Positions 53,925 through 63,311 of a stretch of DNA of 64,000 nucleotides are shown piece by piece. Made by a program: the position numbers and the translations under genes. Every line of letters starts with the position of its first letter. The first letter of the stretch is position 1. Source of the stretch: Rikenellaceae bacterium (GTDB taxonomy: Bacteria; Bacteroidota; Bacteroidia; Bacteroidales; Rikenellaceae); assembly GCA_015060045.1 (NCBI GenBank), contig SUZH01000008.1, positions 1 through 64,000 of the forward strand, in the 5' to 3' direction. The notes below the pieces were generated by a model. That model ran no database searches. It was not told where the DNA came from and was given only the letters and a program-made list of their open reading frames with translations.

Positions 53925-56294
53925 ATGAAATATCGTTTGTCACAGATTGCCGCCATCACGGGCGGGCGCCTGCTGGGCGAAGACCTGGAGTGCCGATCCA
54001 TTGCCACCGATAGCCGTTCGCTCGGTTGCGAGTTGGGTACGGCGCCCCTATTTGTGGCGATGCATGGCCAGCACCACGATTCGCACGACTATGTGGCCGA
54101 TGTGGCGCAGCGTGGTGTGAAGGCCTTTATGGTCGAGCGCGAAGTGGCGCTTGCGGAGGGGCAGGGTGCCGTGGTGGTACGCAGTGCGATTGAGGCGCTG
54201 CAACAGCTGGCTGCCTATCACCGTGCACTGTTTCATGGTACGGTGGTCGGTATTACCGGTTCGAACGGCAAGACCGTGATCAAGGAGTGGATTGCCGAGG
54301 AGTTACCCTCGGAGGTGAAGTTTTACCGTTCGCCTAAGAGCTATAACTCGCAGCTCGGTGTGCCCCTGTCGGTCTTGATGCTCGAGGGGAATGAGGAGTT
54401 GGCGATCTTCGAGGCCGGTATTTCGGAGATGGGCGAAATGGAGCGTTTGGAGCGCATTATTCGTCCCGACGTGGTGGTCTTCACCTCGCTGGGCGACGCG
54501 CATCAGGAGCATTTCGCCGATCTGGAGCAGAAGGCTCGCGAAAAGTTGATCTTGGCTCGTTCGGCCCGTCAAATCATCTATCACGGCTATTATGCTCCGT
54601 TGGCCGAGTTGATCAAGAGTCGTTATCGGGATCGTACGTTGGTCGATGCTGCGACGTTTGAGGCACCGGCCTTGTCGTTGGTGGGTGGTGAGGCAGCTCA
54701 GCGTAATGCTCAGATCGTGGAGGCCTTTTTGGGCACGATGGGGTATCCCCACTCCTCCTTCTCGACCACGCCCGCCGTGGCGATGCGCCTCGAGGTGAAG
54801 GAGGGCATCCATCGCTCGATTTTGGTCAACGATGCCTACAACCTGGACCTGAACTCACTGACACTGGCGCTGGACTACCTGCATACGATGGCGGGTGAGC
54901 GTCGACGCGTGTTGATTCTTTCCGATATACAGCAGAGTAATTTGAGCGATGAGGTGCTCTATAAGCGGGTGGCTACGATGATTCAGCGTGCCGGTGTCGA
55001 TCGTCTGATCGGTATCGGTAGCCGTATCTCCTCGGCGGCCGATTGCTTTAGCTGCGAAAAGGAGTTTTACCCCACGACCGATGCCTGCTTGGCGGGCTTG
55101 AGCCGTCTGTCGCTGGCCGATTCGGTTGTCTTGCTGAAGGGTGGCCGCGCCTTTCGTTTCGAAAAGTTGGCGCACGGGCTCTCGGAGAAGAGCCATACGA
55201 CCGTGCTGGAGGTCAATCTCGATGCCATGATGCGCAACCTGAACCGCTTCCGTAGTCAGATCGGCGAGGGGGTACGCATGATCGCCATGGTCAAGGCGTC
55301 GAGCTACGGCGCTGGCGATTTTGAGGTGGCACAGCTGCTTCAACACCAGGGCGTGGCGATGTTGGCCGTGGCCTTTACCGATGAGGGTGTGTTGCTGCGC
55401 GAACGTGGCATTCGCATGCCGATCGTGGTGCTCAATGCCGATTCGGACAGCTTTGAGCAGATGATTGCCTATCGTCTCGAGCCGGAGATCTACAGCCTGC
55501 ACTCGTTGGAGAGTTTTGCTGCCGCGGTCAGCCATGCAGGCGAGGAGCACTATCCGATTCACCTGAAGTTGGATACGGGCATGCACCGCTTAGGTTTTGA
55601 GGAGCAGGATTTGGAGCGTTTGATCGAACGCCTGCCTGCTATGCAGGAGGTGGCCGTTGCATCCCTCTTTACCCACCTCTGTTGTGCCGATGAGCCGGCG
55701 GAGGATCGTTTTACGGAGGAGCAACTTGCCCGCTTCGGGCAGCTCTCCGATCAGATTCAGAATGCGCTGGAGTACCCCGTCATGCGTCACGCGGCTGCTT
55801 CGGCGGCGATGATCCGCTTCCCCGAGGCACGTTTTGATGCCTGCCGTCTGGGAATTGGCCTGTATGGCTTTGGCGAGTCGGGAAAAGAGCAACTGGAGCC
55901 CGTTTCGACCCTTAAGACGCGCATCGTGCAGTTGAAATCGCATCGCGCCGGTACGACGATCGGCTATGGTCGTCAGGGAGTTTTGACGCGCGATTCGGTG
56001 GTGGCCACCGTGCCGATCGGCTATGCCGACGGATTGGATCGCAAACTCGGTTGCGGCAATTGGTCGATGCTGGTCGGGGGTGTGCCTTGCCCGATTGTGG
56101 GACGCGTCTGCATGGACAGCTGCATGATCGACGTTACGGACGTGGCAGGCGTGAAGGAGGGCGACGAGGCCGTTGTCTTCTCGCCCGTGAAGGGAAACGA
56201 TGCTGCCGCGATGGCCGCCAAGCTGGGGACGATCCCCTATGAGGTATTAACGAGCGTCTCGGCGCGCGTAAAACGTGTTTACATTCGTGAATAA
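53925..56294 (+). CDS. murF-alr: Bifunctional MurF ligase and alanine racemase
   Basis: This 789-aa fusion is typical of Bacteroidetes. The N-terminal part (about 1-425) is MurF, UDP-MurNAc-tripeptide:D-Ala-D-Ala ligase, with 'GITGSNGKTVIKEW' (P-loop) and 'LVNDAYNLDLNSLTLALDYL'. The C-terminal part (about 430-789) is a PLP-dependent alanine racemase: 'MIAMVKASSYGAGDFEVAQ' has the PLP Lys and 'TIGYGRQGVLTRDSVVATVPIGYADG' the second half of the active site. One protein thus makes D-Ala and adds D-Ala-D-Ala to the wall precursor. The first residues of the next gene overlap its stop. Confidence 0.95.
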   Translation: MKYRLSQIAAITGGRLLGEDLECRSIATDSRSLGCELGTAPLFVAMHGQHHDSHDYVADVAQRGVKAFMVEREVALAEGQGAVVVRSAIEALQQLAAYHRALFHGTVVGITGSNGKTVIKEWIAEELPSEVKFYRSPKSYNSQLGVPLSVLMLEGNEELAIFEAGISEMGEMERLERIIRPDVVVFTSLGDAHQEHFADLEQKAREKLILARSARQIIYHGYYAPLAELIKSRYRDRTLVDAATFEAPALSLVGGEAAQRNAQIVEAFLGTMGYPHSSFSTTPAVAMRLEVKEGIHRSILVNDAYNLDLNSLTLALDYLHTMAGERRRVLILSDIQQSNLSDEVLYKRVATMIQRAGVDRLIGIGSRISSAADCFSCEKEFYPTTDACLAGLSRLSLADSVVLLKGGRAFRFEKLAHGLSEKSHTTVLEVNLDAMMRNLNRFRSQIGEGVRMIAMVKASSYGAGDFEVAQLLQHQGVAMLAVAFTDEGVLLRERGIRMPIVVLNADSDSFEQMIAYRLEPEIYSLHSLESFAAAVSHAGEEHYPIHLKLDTGMHRLGFEEQDLERLIERLPAMQEVAVASLFTHLCCADEPAEDRFTEEQLARFGQLSDQIQNALEYPVMRHAAASAAMIRFPEARFDACRLGIGLYGFGESGKEQLEPVSTLKTRIVQLKSHRAGTTIGYGRQGVLTRDSVVATVPIGYADGLDRKLGCGNWSMLVGGVPCPIVGRVCMDSCMIDVTDVAGVKEGDEAVVFSPVKGNDAAAMAAKLGTIPYEVLTSVSARVKRVYIRE

Positions 56295-57000
56295 AGGTAC
56301 ATTATATATGATCCCTTGTCCGATCTCGGACGAGACAACCCCGTGGGAGGTGCTTCCCGAAGGAAATCGACGCATCATGCAGTCGCTCGACTACTTCATC
56401 GTCGAGCAGGTGCGTACGGCGCGCCGCTTTCTCTCGAAGGCTGCCTTGGGTTTGAAGATCGACGAGCTGGAGTTTGTCGAGCTGAACGAGCATACCGTAG
56501 CGGGCGAGGCCGTTGAGCGGATGATTGCTCCGCTCTTGGAGGGGCGTTCGGCAGGTGTGATCTCCGAGGCGGGCGTGCCGGGTGTTGCCGATCCCGGGGC
56601 GTTGGTCGTGGAGGCGGCCCATCGCAAGGGTATCCGCGTAGTGCCACTCGTGGGTCCTTCATCGATTATCCTGGCGGTGATGGCCTCGGGGCTGAATGGG
56701 CAATCCTTCGCCTTCAACGGCTACCTGCCCGTCAAGGGGCCTGAGCGCCAGAAGGCGATCCGCTTCTATGAGCGACGTGCCCTGCAGGAGCATCAGTCGC
56801 AACTCTTTATCGAGGCGCCTTACCGCAACCAGAAGCTTGTGGAGGAGTTACTGCAGACCCTGCAGGCCGAGACACGCCTGACGATTGCGATGGATTTGAC
56901 GGCCCCCACGGAGTGGATTGTGACGAAACGCGTCAAGGAGTGGCGTGCAACGCGACTCCCCGAATTGAATAAACGACCGGCCATCCTGATTATCGGGTAG
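56287..57000 (+). CDS. RsmI-like SAM-dependent methyltransferase
   Basis: I use GTG 56287 as start ('KGTLYMIPCPIS' follows at once, the usual family opening); it overlaps the murF-alr stop by 8 bp. The other in-frame choices are 56275, or ATG 56308, which would cut the first strand. The 237-aa protein has the tetrapyrrole-methylase fold: 'GVISEAGVPGVADPGALVVEAA', 'VVPLVGPSSIILAVMASGLNGQSFAFNGYLP' and 'LFIEAPYRNQKLVEELL'. Relatives methylate 16S rRNA C1402. Being shorter than E. coli RsmI, it fits the compact Bacteroidetes type. Confidence 0.88.
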   Translation: MNKGTLYMIPCPISDETTPWEVLPEGNRRIMQSLDYFIVEQVRTARRFLSKAALGLKIDELEFVELNEHTVAGEAVERMIAPLLEGRSAGVISEAGVPGVADPGALVVEAAHRKGIRVVPLVGPSSIILAVMASGLNGQSFAFNGYLPVKGPERQKAIRFYERRALQEHQSQLFIEAPYRNQKLVEELLQTLQAETRLTIAMDLTAPTEWIVTKRVKEWRATRLPELNKRPAILIIG

Positions 57001-57053
57001 TTGGTATATAATTTGCGCGTACTATGTTGTGGAAACGAAGAAAAAATAAAGAT

Positions 57054-57656
57054 ATGAAGAAAGAAAAGGTTTATAATGAGGAGGTTGCGGAGGAGACCGC
57101 AGCTGCCGAGGGCGAAGGTTGCCCTGCAGGTGAGGCTGAACCCTGTGCCAATGTGGCAGATGAGGAGCAGCCCCAGACTGACACAATGGCAGACGCTCCG
57201 GCTGCCGAGGATGAGTTGACGAAGCTCGCTGAGGAGGTAGCCGAGTGGAAAGATAAATATGTACGTCTGCAGGCCGAGTTTGATAACTACCGCAAGCGTA
57301 CGCTGCGCGAGAAGATGGAGCTTGTGGAGACGGGCGGAAAGGATGTCCTGCTCGCCATGCTGCCCGTCAAGGATGACGTGGAACGTGCTGTAGCGGCGAT
57401 GATGAAGACCGAGGATGTGGAGTCGGTGCGCCAGGGAGTGCAGCTCATCGCGCAGAAGTTTACCGAGGCCCTCAAGCAGCGCGGTGTGACCCAGATCGAG
57501 GTCGTAGGCCAACCCTTCGATGAGGAGGTGGCTGAGGCTGTGGCTCGTTTTGCGGCCGGTGAGGAGCAGAAGGGGCTGGTCATTGATTGCGTGCAGACGG
57601 GTTATCGCCTGGGTGAGCGCGTGTTGCGCTTTGCAAAAGTGGTTGTAGGAGAGTAA
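57054..57656 (+). CDS. grpE: GrpE nucleotide exchange factor
   Basis: I prefer ATG 57054 ('[14 protein letters not shown]'); the ATG at 57024 adds ten basic residues ('MLWKRRKNKD') and remains possible. The 200-aa protein has an acidic disordered N-terminus and a long helix ('[26 protein letters not shown]', the GrpE signature). The beta domain '[15 protein letters not shown]' and '[23 protein letters not shown]' follow. It releases ADP from DnaK. It pairs with dnaJ 4 bp downstream; dnaK is elsewhere. Confidence 0.93.
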   Translation: MKKEKVYNEEVAEETAAAEGEGCPAGEAEPCANVADEEQPQTDTMADAPAAEDELTKLAEEVAEWKDKYVRLQAEFDNYRKRTLREKMELVETGGKDVLLAMLPVKDDVERAVAAMMKTEDVESVRQGVQLIAQKFTEALKQRGVTQIEVVGQPFDEEVAEAVARFAAGEEQKGLVIDCVQTGYRLGERVLRFAKVVVGE

Positions 57657-57660
57657 GACG

Positions 57661-58818
57661 ATGGCAGACAAGAGAGACTACTACGAGGTGTTGGGCGTCG
57701 AGAAGAACGCCAATGCCGACGAAATAAAGAAGGCCTACCGCAAGGCGGCTATCAAGTATCACCCCGATAAGAATCCGGGTGATAAGGAGGCCGAGGAGAA
57801 GTTTAAGGAGGCTGCCGAGGCCTACGACGTGCTGTCGAACCCCGATAAGCGTGCCCGCTACGACCAGTTCGGCCATGCCGGCATGAGCGGTGCGGCCGGT
57901 GGTGCAGGTGGCTTCGGTGGTGGTTTCGGTGGCTTCTCGATGGAGGATATCTTCTCGCAGTTTGGCGATATCTTCGGGGGCCACTTCGGTGGCGGCTTCC
58001 GCTCGTCGGGTGGTGGCCGTACGGTTAACCGCGGATCGGACCTGCGCATCAAGGTGCGCCTGACGCTGCAGGAGATTGCCGAAGGCGTGACCAAGAAACT
58101 CAAGATCAACAAGACCCTCGCCTGCGAGCAGTGCGGGGGTACGGGTGCCAAGGATAGCTCCTCGTACTCGACCTGCTCGACCTGTAACGGTTCGGGCTAC
58201 GTGGTGACGATGCAGAACTCCTTCTTCGGTCGCATGCAGATGCAGTCGGTCTGCCCCACCTGCGGTGGTGAGGGTAAGGTGATCACCGCCAAGTGCGATA
58301 AGTGCGGTGGCGAAGGTACGACGCGTGGTCAGGAGGTGGTCGAGATTAAGATTCCCGCCGGTGTGGGCGAGGGTATGGTGCTCACCGTCTCGGGCAAGGG
58401 TAATGCAGCCCGCCACGGTGGTGTGAACGGCGACCTGCAGGTCCTCATCGAGGAGGAGCCGCATCCCGAGCTGCTGCGCGACGGCAATGACCTGATCCAC
58501 AACCTCAATATCACCGTAACGACTGCCCTCTTGGGTGGTACGGTGGAGGTGCCGACCGTCGATGGCCGTGCCAAGATCAAGATCGCTCCGGGTACGCATG
58601 CCGGTAAGGTGCTTCGCCTCGGCGGTAAGGGTCTGCCCGATGTGAACGGCTATGGCCGTGGCGATGAGCTGGTGGTGGTCGATATCACCATCCCCGATCG
58701 CCTGACCAAGGAGGAGCGCAAACTCGTCGAGCAACTCGCCGAGCAACCCTCTTTCCAGAAGGCAGAGTCGGTGAAGAACCAGAATATATTTGAGCGCATG
58801 AAGAACTTCTTCCGTTGA
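57661..58818 (+). CDS. dnaJ: DnaJ chaperone
   Basis: This 385-aa protein has a complete class A layout: J domain (1-70) with the HPD motif in '[10 protein letters not shown]', a Gly/Phe-rich region, and four zinc-binding repeats ('CEQCGGTGA', 'CSTCNGSGY', 'CPTCGGEGK', 'CDKCGGEGT'). Two beta-sandwich substrate domains and a dimerisation end follow. It delivers substrates to DnaK and stimulates its ATPase. It is the second gene of the grpE-dnaJ pair. Confidence 0.97.
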   Translation: MADKRDYYEVLGVEKNANADEIKKAYRKAAIKYHPDKNPGDKEAEEKFKEAAEAYDVLSNPDKRARYDQFGHAGMSGAAGGAGGFGGGFGGFSMEDIFSQFGDIFGGHFGGGFRSSGGGRTVNRGSDLRIKVRLTLQEIAEGVTKKLKINKTLACEQCGGTGAKDSSSYSTCSTCNGSGYVVTMQNSFFGRMQMQSVCPTCGGEGKVITAKCDKCGGEGTTRGQEVVEIKIPAGVGEGMVLTVSGKGNAARHGGVNGDLQVLIEEEPHPELLRDGNDLIHNLNITVTTALLGGTVEVPTVDGRAKIKIAPGTHAGKVLRLGGKGLPDVNGYGRGDELVVVDITIPDRLTKEERKLVEQLAEQPSFQKAESVKNQNIFERMKNFFR

Positions 58819-58944
58819 TTTCGATTTTATGCGGCACCTTTTGCACTTTCTTGCCGTGCGAAGTTGGTCACATACCTTTGAGTATGCTCCCAATTCGCCC
58901 GACCTCGAAAGCCCAAAATCTGCTCGCCTAAAATCAAAATCGGA
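58816..58944. repeat. Structured intergenic element after dnaJ
   Basis: Imperfect inverted repeats (TTGATTTCGATTTTA at the left, TAAAATCAAAATCGG at the right) bracket about 100 bp. Inside is a two-part hairpin at 58858-58898: GCGAAGTTGG with CCAATTCGC, and CATAC with GTATG. It looks like a small REP or MITE-like element, possibly also acting as terminator of grpE-dnaJ. Confidence 0.5.
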
Positions 58945-59002
58945 GGAGGGGCTGGTGAATAGGGGTGCTCACTGAGTCCACTGAGCCTGGAACGCTCCAC
59001 TT

Positions 59003-59010
59003 TAATTTTG
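59003..59010 (+). promoter_or_regulatory. -7 promoter box for the mutL operon
   Basis: TAATTTTG fits TAnnTTTG, 30 bp before the next ATG, in an AT-rich stretch with repeated AATTCTAAA units. Confidence 0.4.
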
Positions 59011-59040
59011 AATTCTAAATTCTAAATTTTGAATTAGACG

Positions 59041-59481
59041 ATGGGTCTTTTTTCGCCTTATAAGCGGCACGCGAACCGCTTCAACTACATCCCGCGCTAC
59101 TTCGACCCCGCGAAGGAGCAGCGCGAGCAGCGTCGTGCCGAGTTGCGCGGTGAGCGTTCGGACGACCAGAGTGAGTACACGCCGGGTAAGTATATCCGCA
59201 CCCAGCGTGAGGCACGTGCCGCCAAACGGGAGGGCGATAGCAGTCGTCAGGGAGGCTCGATTTGGAAGCCGATCCTGGGTGCGGCACTCATCCTGTTGTT
59301 TGTCGGAATGCTCTATCCGCGTCTGGTGGCAGCTTTCCAGAAGGCAAAAGAGTCGCACGCGACCGAGCAATTGGAGTACAAGCCCCGCGAGGCGACCTCT
59401 GCGCTCGATCAGTCGGGCATCAGCGATGTCGAGTGGCAGGCGCAACCCATTACGGTCGTACCGAACGATTATACCGAATAA
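59041..59481 (+). CDS. Single-pass membrane protein of unknown function upstream of mutL
   Basis: This 146-aa protein starts with an Arg- and Tyr-rich cytoplasmic part ('MGLFSPYKRHANRFNYIPRYFD'). A strongly charged helical stretch, one membrane helix ('ILGAALILLFVGMLYPRLV', about 78-98) and a short tail follow. I do not recognise a family. The opening motif is distinctive and may be conserved next to mutL in relatives, which I cannot check. It lies 13 bp before mutL and appears to be in its operon. Confidence 0.75.
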   Translation: MGLFSPYKRHANRFNYIPRYFDPAKEQREQRRAELRGERSDDQSEYTPGKYIRTQREARAAKREGDSSRQGGSIWKPILGAALILLFVGMLYPRLVAAFQKAKESHATEQLEYKPREATSALDQSGISDVEWQAQPITVVPNDYTE

Positions 59482-59494
59482 CCGATAAAAAACA

Positions 59495-61471
59495 ATGGCC
59501 GATAGAATCCAACTACTACCCGAGGTTGTGGCCAACCAGATCGCCGCCGGTGAGGTGGTGAATCGCCCTGCATCGGTCGTCAAGGAGATGATGGAGAACG
59601 CGATCGATGCGGGTGCATCGTGCGTGAAGGTCAATTTCCGTGACGGCGGCAAGGAGCTCATCCAGATTGTGGATGACGGGTGCGGTATGTCGGCCCTCGA
59701 TGCCCGCATGGCCTTCGATCGGCATGCCACCTCGAAGATCCGCTCCGTGGAGGATATCTATCGCCTCCATACGTTTGGTTTCCGCGGTGAGGCTTTGGCC
59801 TCGATTGCGGCCGTCTCGCAGGTGGAGTTGCGTACGCGCCAGGCGGAGGATGAGTTGGGTACGGTGACCGAGATTCACGGCGGAGCCTTCCTTTCGCAGC
59901 AGCCTGTGGTTTGCCCCGTGGGTTCGCAATTCTTTGTGCGTAACCTCTTTTATAACGTGCCGGCGCGTCGTCGTTTCCTGGAGAAGAGTACCACGTCGGC
60001 CAAGCAGATTCGCTGTGAATTTCAGCGTGTGGCGATGTGCCATCCCGACGTAAGTTTTGAACTCTACGCCAACGATGCACCGCTCTACCAACTTCCTGTC
60101 GGTTCGCTCGCTACACGCATTGTCGATCTGATGGGACGTTCGCTCAAGCAGAATCTGTTGGAGGTGGATGCCTCGACTTCGATTGCCTCGGTGAAGGGCT
60201 ACGTCGGACGTCCCGCAGCCGCCAAGCAACGCAACCAGGAGCAGTTCCTCTTCGTCAACGGCCGCTACTTCAAGTCCCCCTACCTGGTGAGTGCCTTGAT
60301 GCGTGCCTATGAAAAGCTGATTCCACAGACGGCGCAACCCTCCTATTTCTTGTTCCTCGAGATTGATCCCTCGCGCATCGATGTCAATATTCATCCCCAG
60401 AAGACGGAGGTGAAGTTTGCTGACGAGGAGGCTGTTTGGCAGATTGTCCACGCAGCTGTACGCGAGACGCTGGCCAAATCGGGCTCGGTGCCGATGATGG
60501 ATTTCGACGCGGAACAGAATGTAGAGATTCCCGTGATGGGTCGCGGTGTGATTTACAACGAGCCCAGCGCGGTGCAAAACAACGAGTACAACCCCTTTAG
60601 CGATAGTTATATCGACCCTTCGGCACCCGATCCGAATAAGAATTATCGCGGGTTCGATGTTCCCTACGAAGGAACGACACCGACACTGTCGGATCACGCC
60701 TTTACACCCTCCACGCCGCGTAGTAGCTACGGGCGGTCGCCCCTGCCCTTTGCCGGTGGCGAGGAGGAGTTTGACGACTTCAGTTCGGGCGGTCTCGCGG
60801 GTGGCTTTACGCTGCCGACCGAACCGCAGGATGAGGAGGAGTTCGTGGAGTTTGCCTCTGGTGGTGCGCAGGAGGAGGTGCAGTTGGCCATGCCGCTGGC
60901 CAAGCCGCAATTCCATCACCCGATAGCGATCGGGAGTGCGCTGGCGCTTGCCCAACTGGAGGGGCAGACGGTGGTCGTGGATCTGCGTCGTGCCGAGGAA
61001 CGAGTCCTTTTTGAGGATTATCTGAAGCTCAGCCGCACGTCGCATGGTGTGAGTCAGCAACTGCTCTTCCCCGAGGAGGTAATCCTCGCGCGCGAGGAGT
61101 ATGAACACCTACAGGAGCACGAAGTGGAGTTGGCAGCGCTGGGTTTTGACCTGGAGTTTGGCTCCGAGGAGCGGGTCGGTGTACGCGGATTGCCCGCCGA
61201 TATGGCGACCGAAGAACTGGAGACAGTCCTCTATGAATTGATCGGACTCTTTGCGGAGCCTTGCCTGACGGCCGAGCGGTGTCGGGAGCGTACGGCGGCT
61301 GTTCTGGCTGCCAGCGGCGCCCGTCGTCTGCCGAAGGTGTTGGGTGAGGAGCAACTCGTAGCCCTCCTGGAGCGATTGGCCGAGGCGGAGAACTTCAGCT
61401 TCTCGCCCTCCGGCAAGCCGATCTTCTCGATCCTTTCGATCGAGGAGTTGCGCGCCAAGTTGGAGGCTTAA
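59495..61471 (+). CDS. mutL: DNA mismatch repair protein MutL
   Basis: This 658-aa protein has the GHKL ATPase motifs 'NQIAAGEVVNRPASVVKEMMENAIDAG', 'IVDDGCGMSALDARMAF', 'ATSKI' and 'TFGFRGEALASIAAVS'. A transducer domain ('NIHPQKTEVKF'), a long acidic linker and a C-terminal dimerisation domain follow. The endonuclease motif DQHA(x)2E is altered here to 'VVDLRRAEERVLFE', keeping the two Glu but losing Gln-His-Ala. MutL links MutS mismatch recognition to strand removal. Gene order is small membrane protein, mutL, rhomboid. Confidence 0.96.
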   Translation: MADRIQLLPEVVANQIAAGEVVNRPASVVKEMMENAIDAGASCVKVNFRDGGKELIQIVDDGCGMSALDARMAFDRHATSKIRSVEDIYRLHTFGFRGEALASIAAVSQVELRTRQAEDELGTVTEIHGGAFLSQQPVVCPVGSQFFVRNLFYNVPARRRFLEKSTTSAKQIRCEFQRVAMCHPDVSFELYANDAPLYQLPVGSLATRIVDLMGRSLKQNLLEVDASTSIASVKGYVGRPAAAKQRNQEQFLFVNGRYFKSPYLVSALMRAYEKLIPQTAQPSYFLFLEIDPSRIDVNIHPQKTEVKFADEEAVWQIVHAAVRETLAKSGSVPMMDFDAEQNVEIPVMGRGVIYNEPSAVQNNEYNPFSDSYIDPSAPDPNKNYRGFDVPYEGTTPTLSDHAFTPSTPRSSYGRSPLPFAGGEEEFDDFSSGGLAGGFTLPTEPQDEEEFVEFASGGAQEEVQLAMPLAKPQFHHPIAIGSALALAQLEGQTVVVDLRRAEERVLFEDYLKLSRTSHGVSQQLLFPEEVILAREEYEHLQEHEVELAALGFDLEFGSEERVGVRGLPADMATEELETVLYELIGLFAEPCLTAERCRERTAAVLAASGARRLPKVLGEEQLVALLERLAEAENFSFSPSGKPIFSILSIEELRAKLEA

Positions 61472-61507
61472 CCTTGAACAAAGTTTGAAAACAGAAAATA
61501 TAGAACG

Positions 61508-62110
61508 ATGAATCCCTATTCGAAGATGCCGCCGGTGGTGAAAAACCTGCTCATTATCAATGTGCTGGTCTTTATGGCTATGAAGATGTTGCCCGTTGGA
61601 GACCAGATTACCCAGTGGGCAGCCCTTTCACTCGGTACACCGTGGTTCCATACCTATCAGTATATTACCTACATGTTCCTGCATGCCAATCTGGAGCACC
61701 TGTTTTTTAATATGTTTGCCCTTTGGATGTTCGGCCGTACGCTTGAATATGAGTTGGGCTCGCAACGCTTCTTGATCTATTACCTCGCTTGCGGTATCGG
61801 AGCCGCATTGGTACAGTATGGCGTGGCATGGCTGATGGGTGAGTTGCCGCTCTTCCTGGTCGGTGCGTCGGGTGCTGTGATGGGCCTCTTGCTGGCCTTC
61901 GGTGTGATGCATCCCAATGCGACGATCATGCTCCTGATCCCCCCGATTCCGATGAAGGCCAAGTGGTTTGTGATCATCTATGCCGTTATCGAGCTCTTCC
62001 TCGGTTGGCGTGGCGTCGGACAGGTGGCGCACTTTGCCCACGTGGGCGGTATGTTGTGGGGTTGGGCGCTGCTCTACTACTGGAAAAAACGCGGTGAAAT
62101 CTACTATTAA
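61508..62110 (+). CDS. Rhomboid-family intramembrane serine protease
   Basis: This 200-aa protein has six predicted membrane helices. The catalytic pair is visible: Ser in 'LVGASGAVMGLLLAFG' and His in 'VAHFAHVGGMLWGW'. The conserved 'MFLHANLEHLFFNMFALWMFG' has the His-x-x-x-Asn that forms the oxyanion site. It cleaves membrane proteins within the bilayer. It is 36 bp after mutL and 19 bp before the EEP gene. Confidence 0.93.
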   Translation: MNPYSKMPPVVKNLLIINVLVFMAMKMLPVGDQITQWAALSLGTPWFHTYQYITYMFLHANLEHLFFNMFALWMFGRTLEYELGSQRFLIYYLACGIGAALVQYGVAWLMGELPLFLVGASGAVMGLLLAFGVMHPNATIMLLIPPIPMKAKWFVIIYAVIELFLGWRGVGQVAHFAHVGGMLWGWALLYYWKKRGEIYY

Positions 62111-62129
62111 TCCCCTTTGACGTTGCATC

Positions 62130-63284
62130 ATGGCCAAGCACGAAACCTACTATACCGATTACGGCGGACGGAAGGTCGGCAAGCGACCGAGCCTCTTGAT
62201 GCTCTTGGTGGATCTGATCCTAACGCTGCTCTCCGGAGCGGTGTTTGTGATGCTCCTCACGGCACTTGTCGTCTCGCGCATCGATCCGCTCTATACGTGG
62301 GCCCTCCCGATGCTGGGGTTGGTGGCACCGTGGCTCTACCTGCTGACGATGATCTTGGCCCTGTATTGGATCGTTCGTTGGCGCCTGAAACGAGCCGCAG
62401 TGATGAGTTTGGCGCTTGTGATCGGCTTCTTTTCCGTATCGCTCTATTGGCGCCCCGAGGCACATCGTACCGAGCTCCAACGCAAGTACGACAAGAACTT
62501 CTCCTACGATCGCTCGGCCCTCAAGGTGCTCTCCTACAACGTGCGCTTTTTGTACAACGATGCGGGTGAATCTTCGGCCGATAGCGTGGCTGCCTTTATC
62601 GAGCGTGTCAATCCCGATATCGTCTGCCTGCAGGAGTATTACCCCGGATTGGCCTCGCGCTCGGAGCGTCTGATGCGTCTGGTCAACGAGTATAACCTCG
62701 TGCAGTTCGATACCGATTCCGAAAGCTGGCATCGCCAGGCGATCCTTTCGCGTTACCGCGTGCTGAAGTCGGGCTATATCATGCGCCCCACGACCGCCAT
62801 TTGGGCCGATCTGCTGATCCGTGAGGATACGGTGCGTGTGGTCAATAACCACCTGCAATCGACCGGTATCACGGCTTTCGATAATCAGTACCTGACCGGC
62901 TATGAGTACCTGCTGGATACGGCTCGCGAGGAGAAATTCCGCAGCATCGTGAGCCGCTTCCACGACAATAGTGTGGTGCGTGCCGATCAGGCCGATACGA
63001 TTCGCGGCCACCTCGATTCGTTGGCTCCGCGGATGCAGATCCTGTGCGGTGATTTTAATGACACACCGCTCTCGTACACCTATCGTCGTTTGGCACGCGG
63101 TTTGAATGATGCTTTCTCCGAGGCGGGCGAGGGTTACTCGCACACCTTCCGAGGCTTTTTCGATGCCCTGCGTATCGATTACGTCTTCTCGTCCGATGCC
63201 TTTGAGACCCTCTCGTACGAAACGGTCGATGTACCCCACTCGGACCACCTGCCGGTGCTCGTGCGGCTGAAACGGATAGACTAA
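62130..63284 (+). CDS. Membrane-anchored endonuclease/exonuclease/phosphatase-family protein
   Basis: This 384-aa protein has two or three N-terminal membrane helices (about 22-110) and an EEP domain: 'LSYNVRFLYND', 'DIVCLQEYYPG' (metal Glu), 'VVNNHLQST', 'ILCGDFNDTPLS' and 'PHSDHLPVLVRL' (catalytic Asp-His). The domain would face the periplasm. Substrates in the family range from DNA to phospholipid and inositol phosphates, so the activity is open. Confidence 0.9.
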   Translation: MAKHETYYTDYGGRKVGKRPSLLMLLVDLILTLLSGAVFVMLLTALVVSRIDPLYTWALPMLGLVAPWLYLLTMILALYWIVRWRLKRAAVMSLALVIGFFSVSLYWRPEAHRTELQRKYDKNFSYDRSALKVLSYNVRFLYNDAGESSADSVAAFIERVNPDIVCLQEYYPGLASRSERLMRLVNEYNLVQFDTDSESWHRQAILSRYRVLKSGYIMRPTTAIWADLLIREDTVRVVNNHLQSTGITAFDNQYLTGYEYLLDTAREEKFRSIVSRFHDNSVVRADQADTIRGHLDSLAPRMQILCGDFNDTPLSYTYRRLARGLNDAFSEAGEGYSHTFRGFFDALRIDYVFSSDAFETLSYETVDVPHSDHLPVLVRLKRID

Positions 63285-63311
63285 ACTTACTAACCTAAAC
63301 AATAAAAAGTT

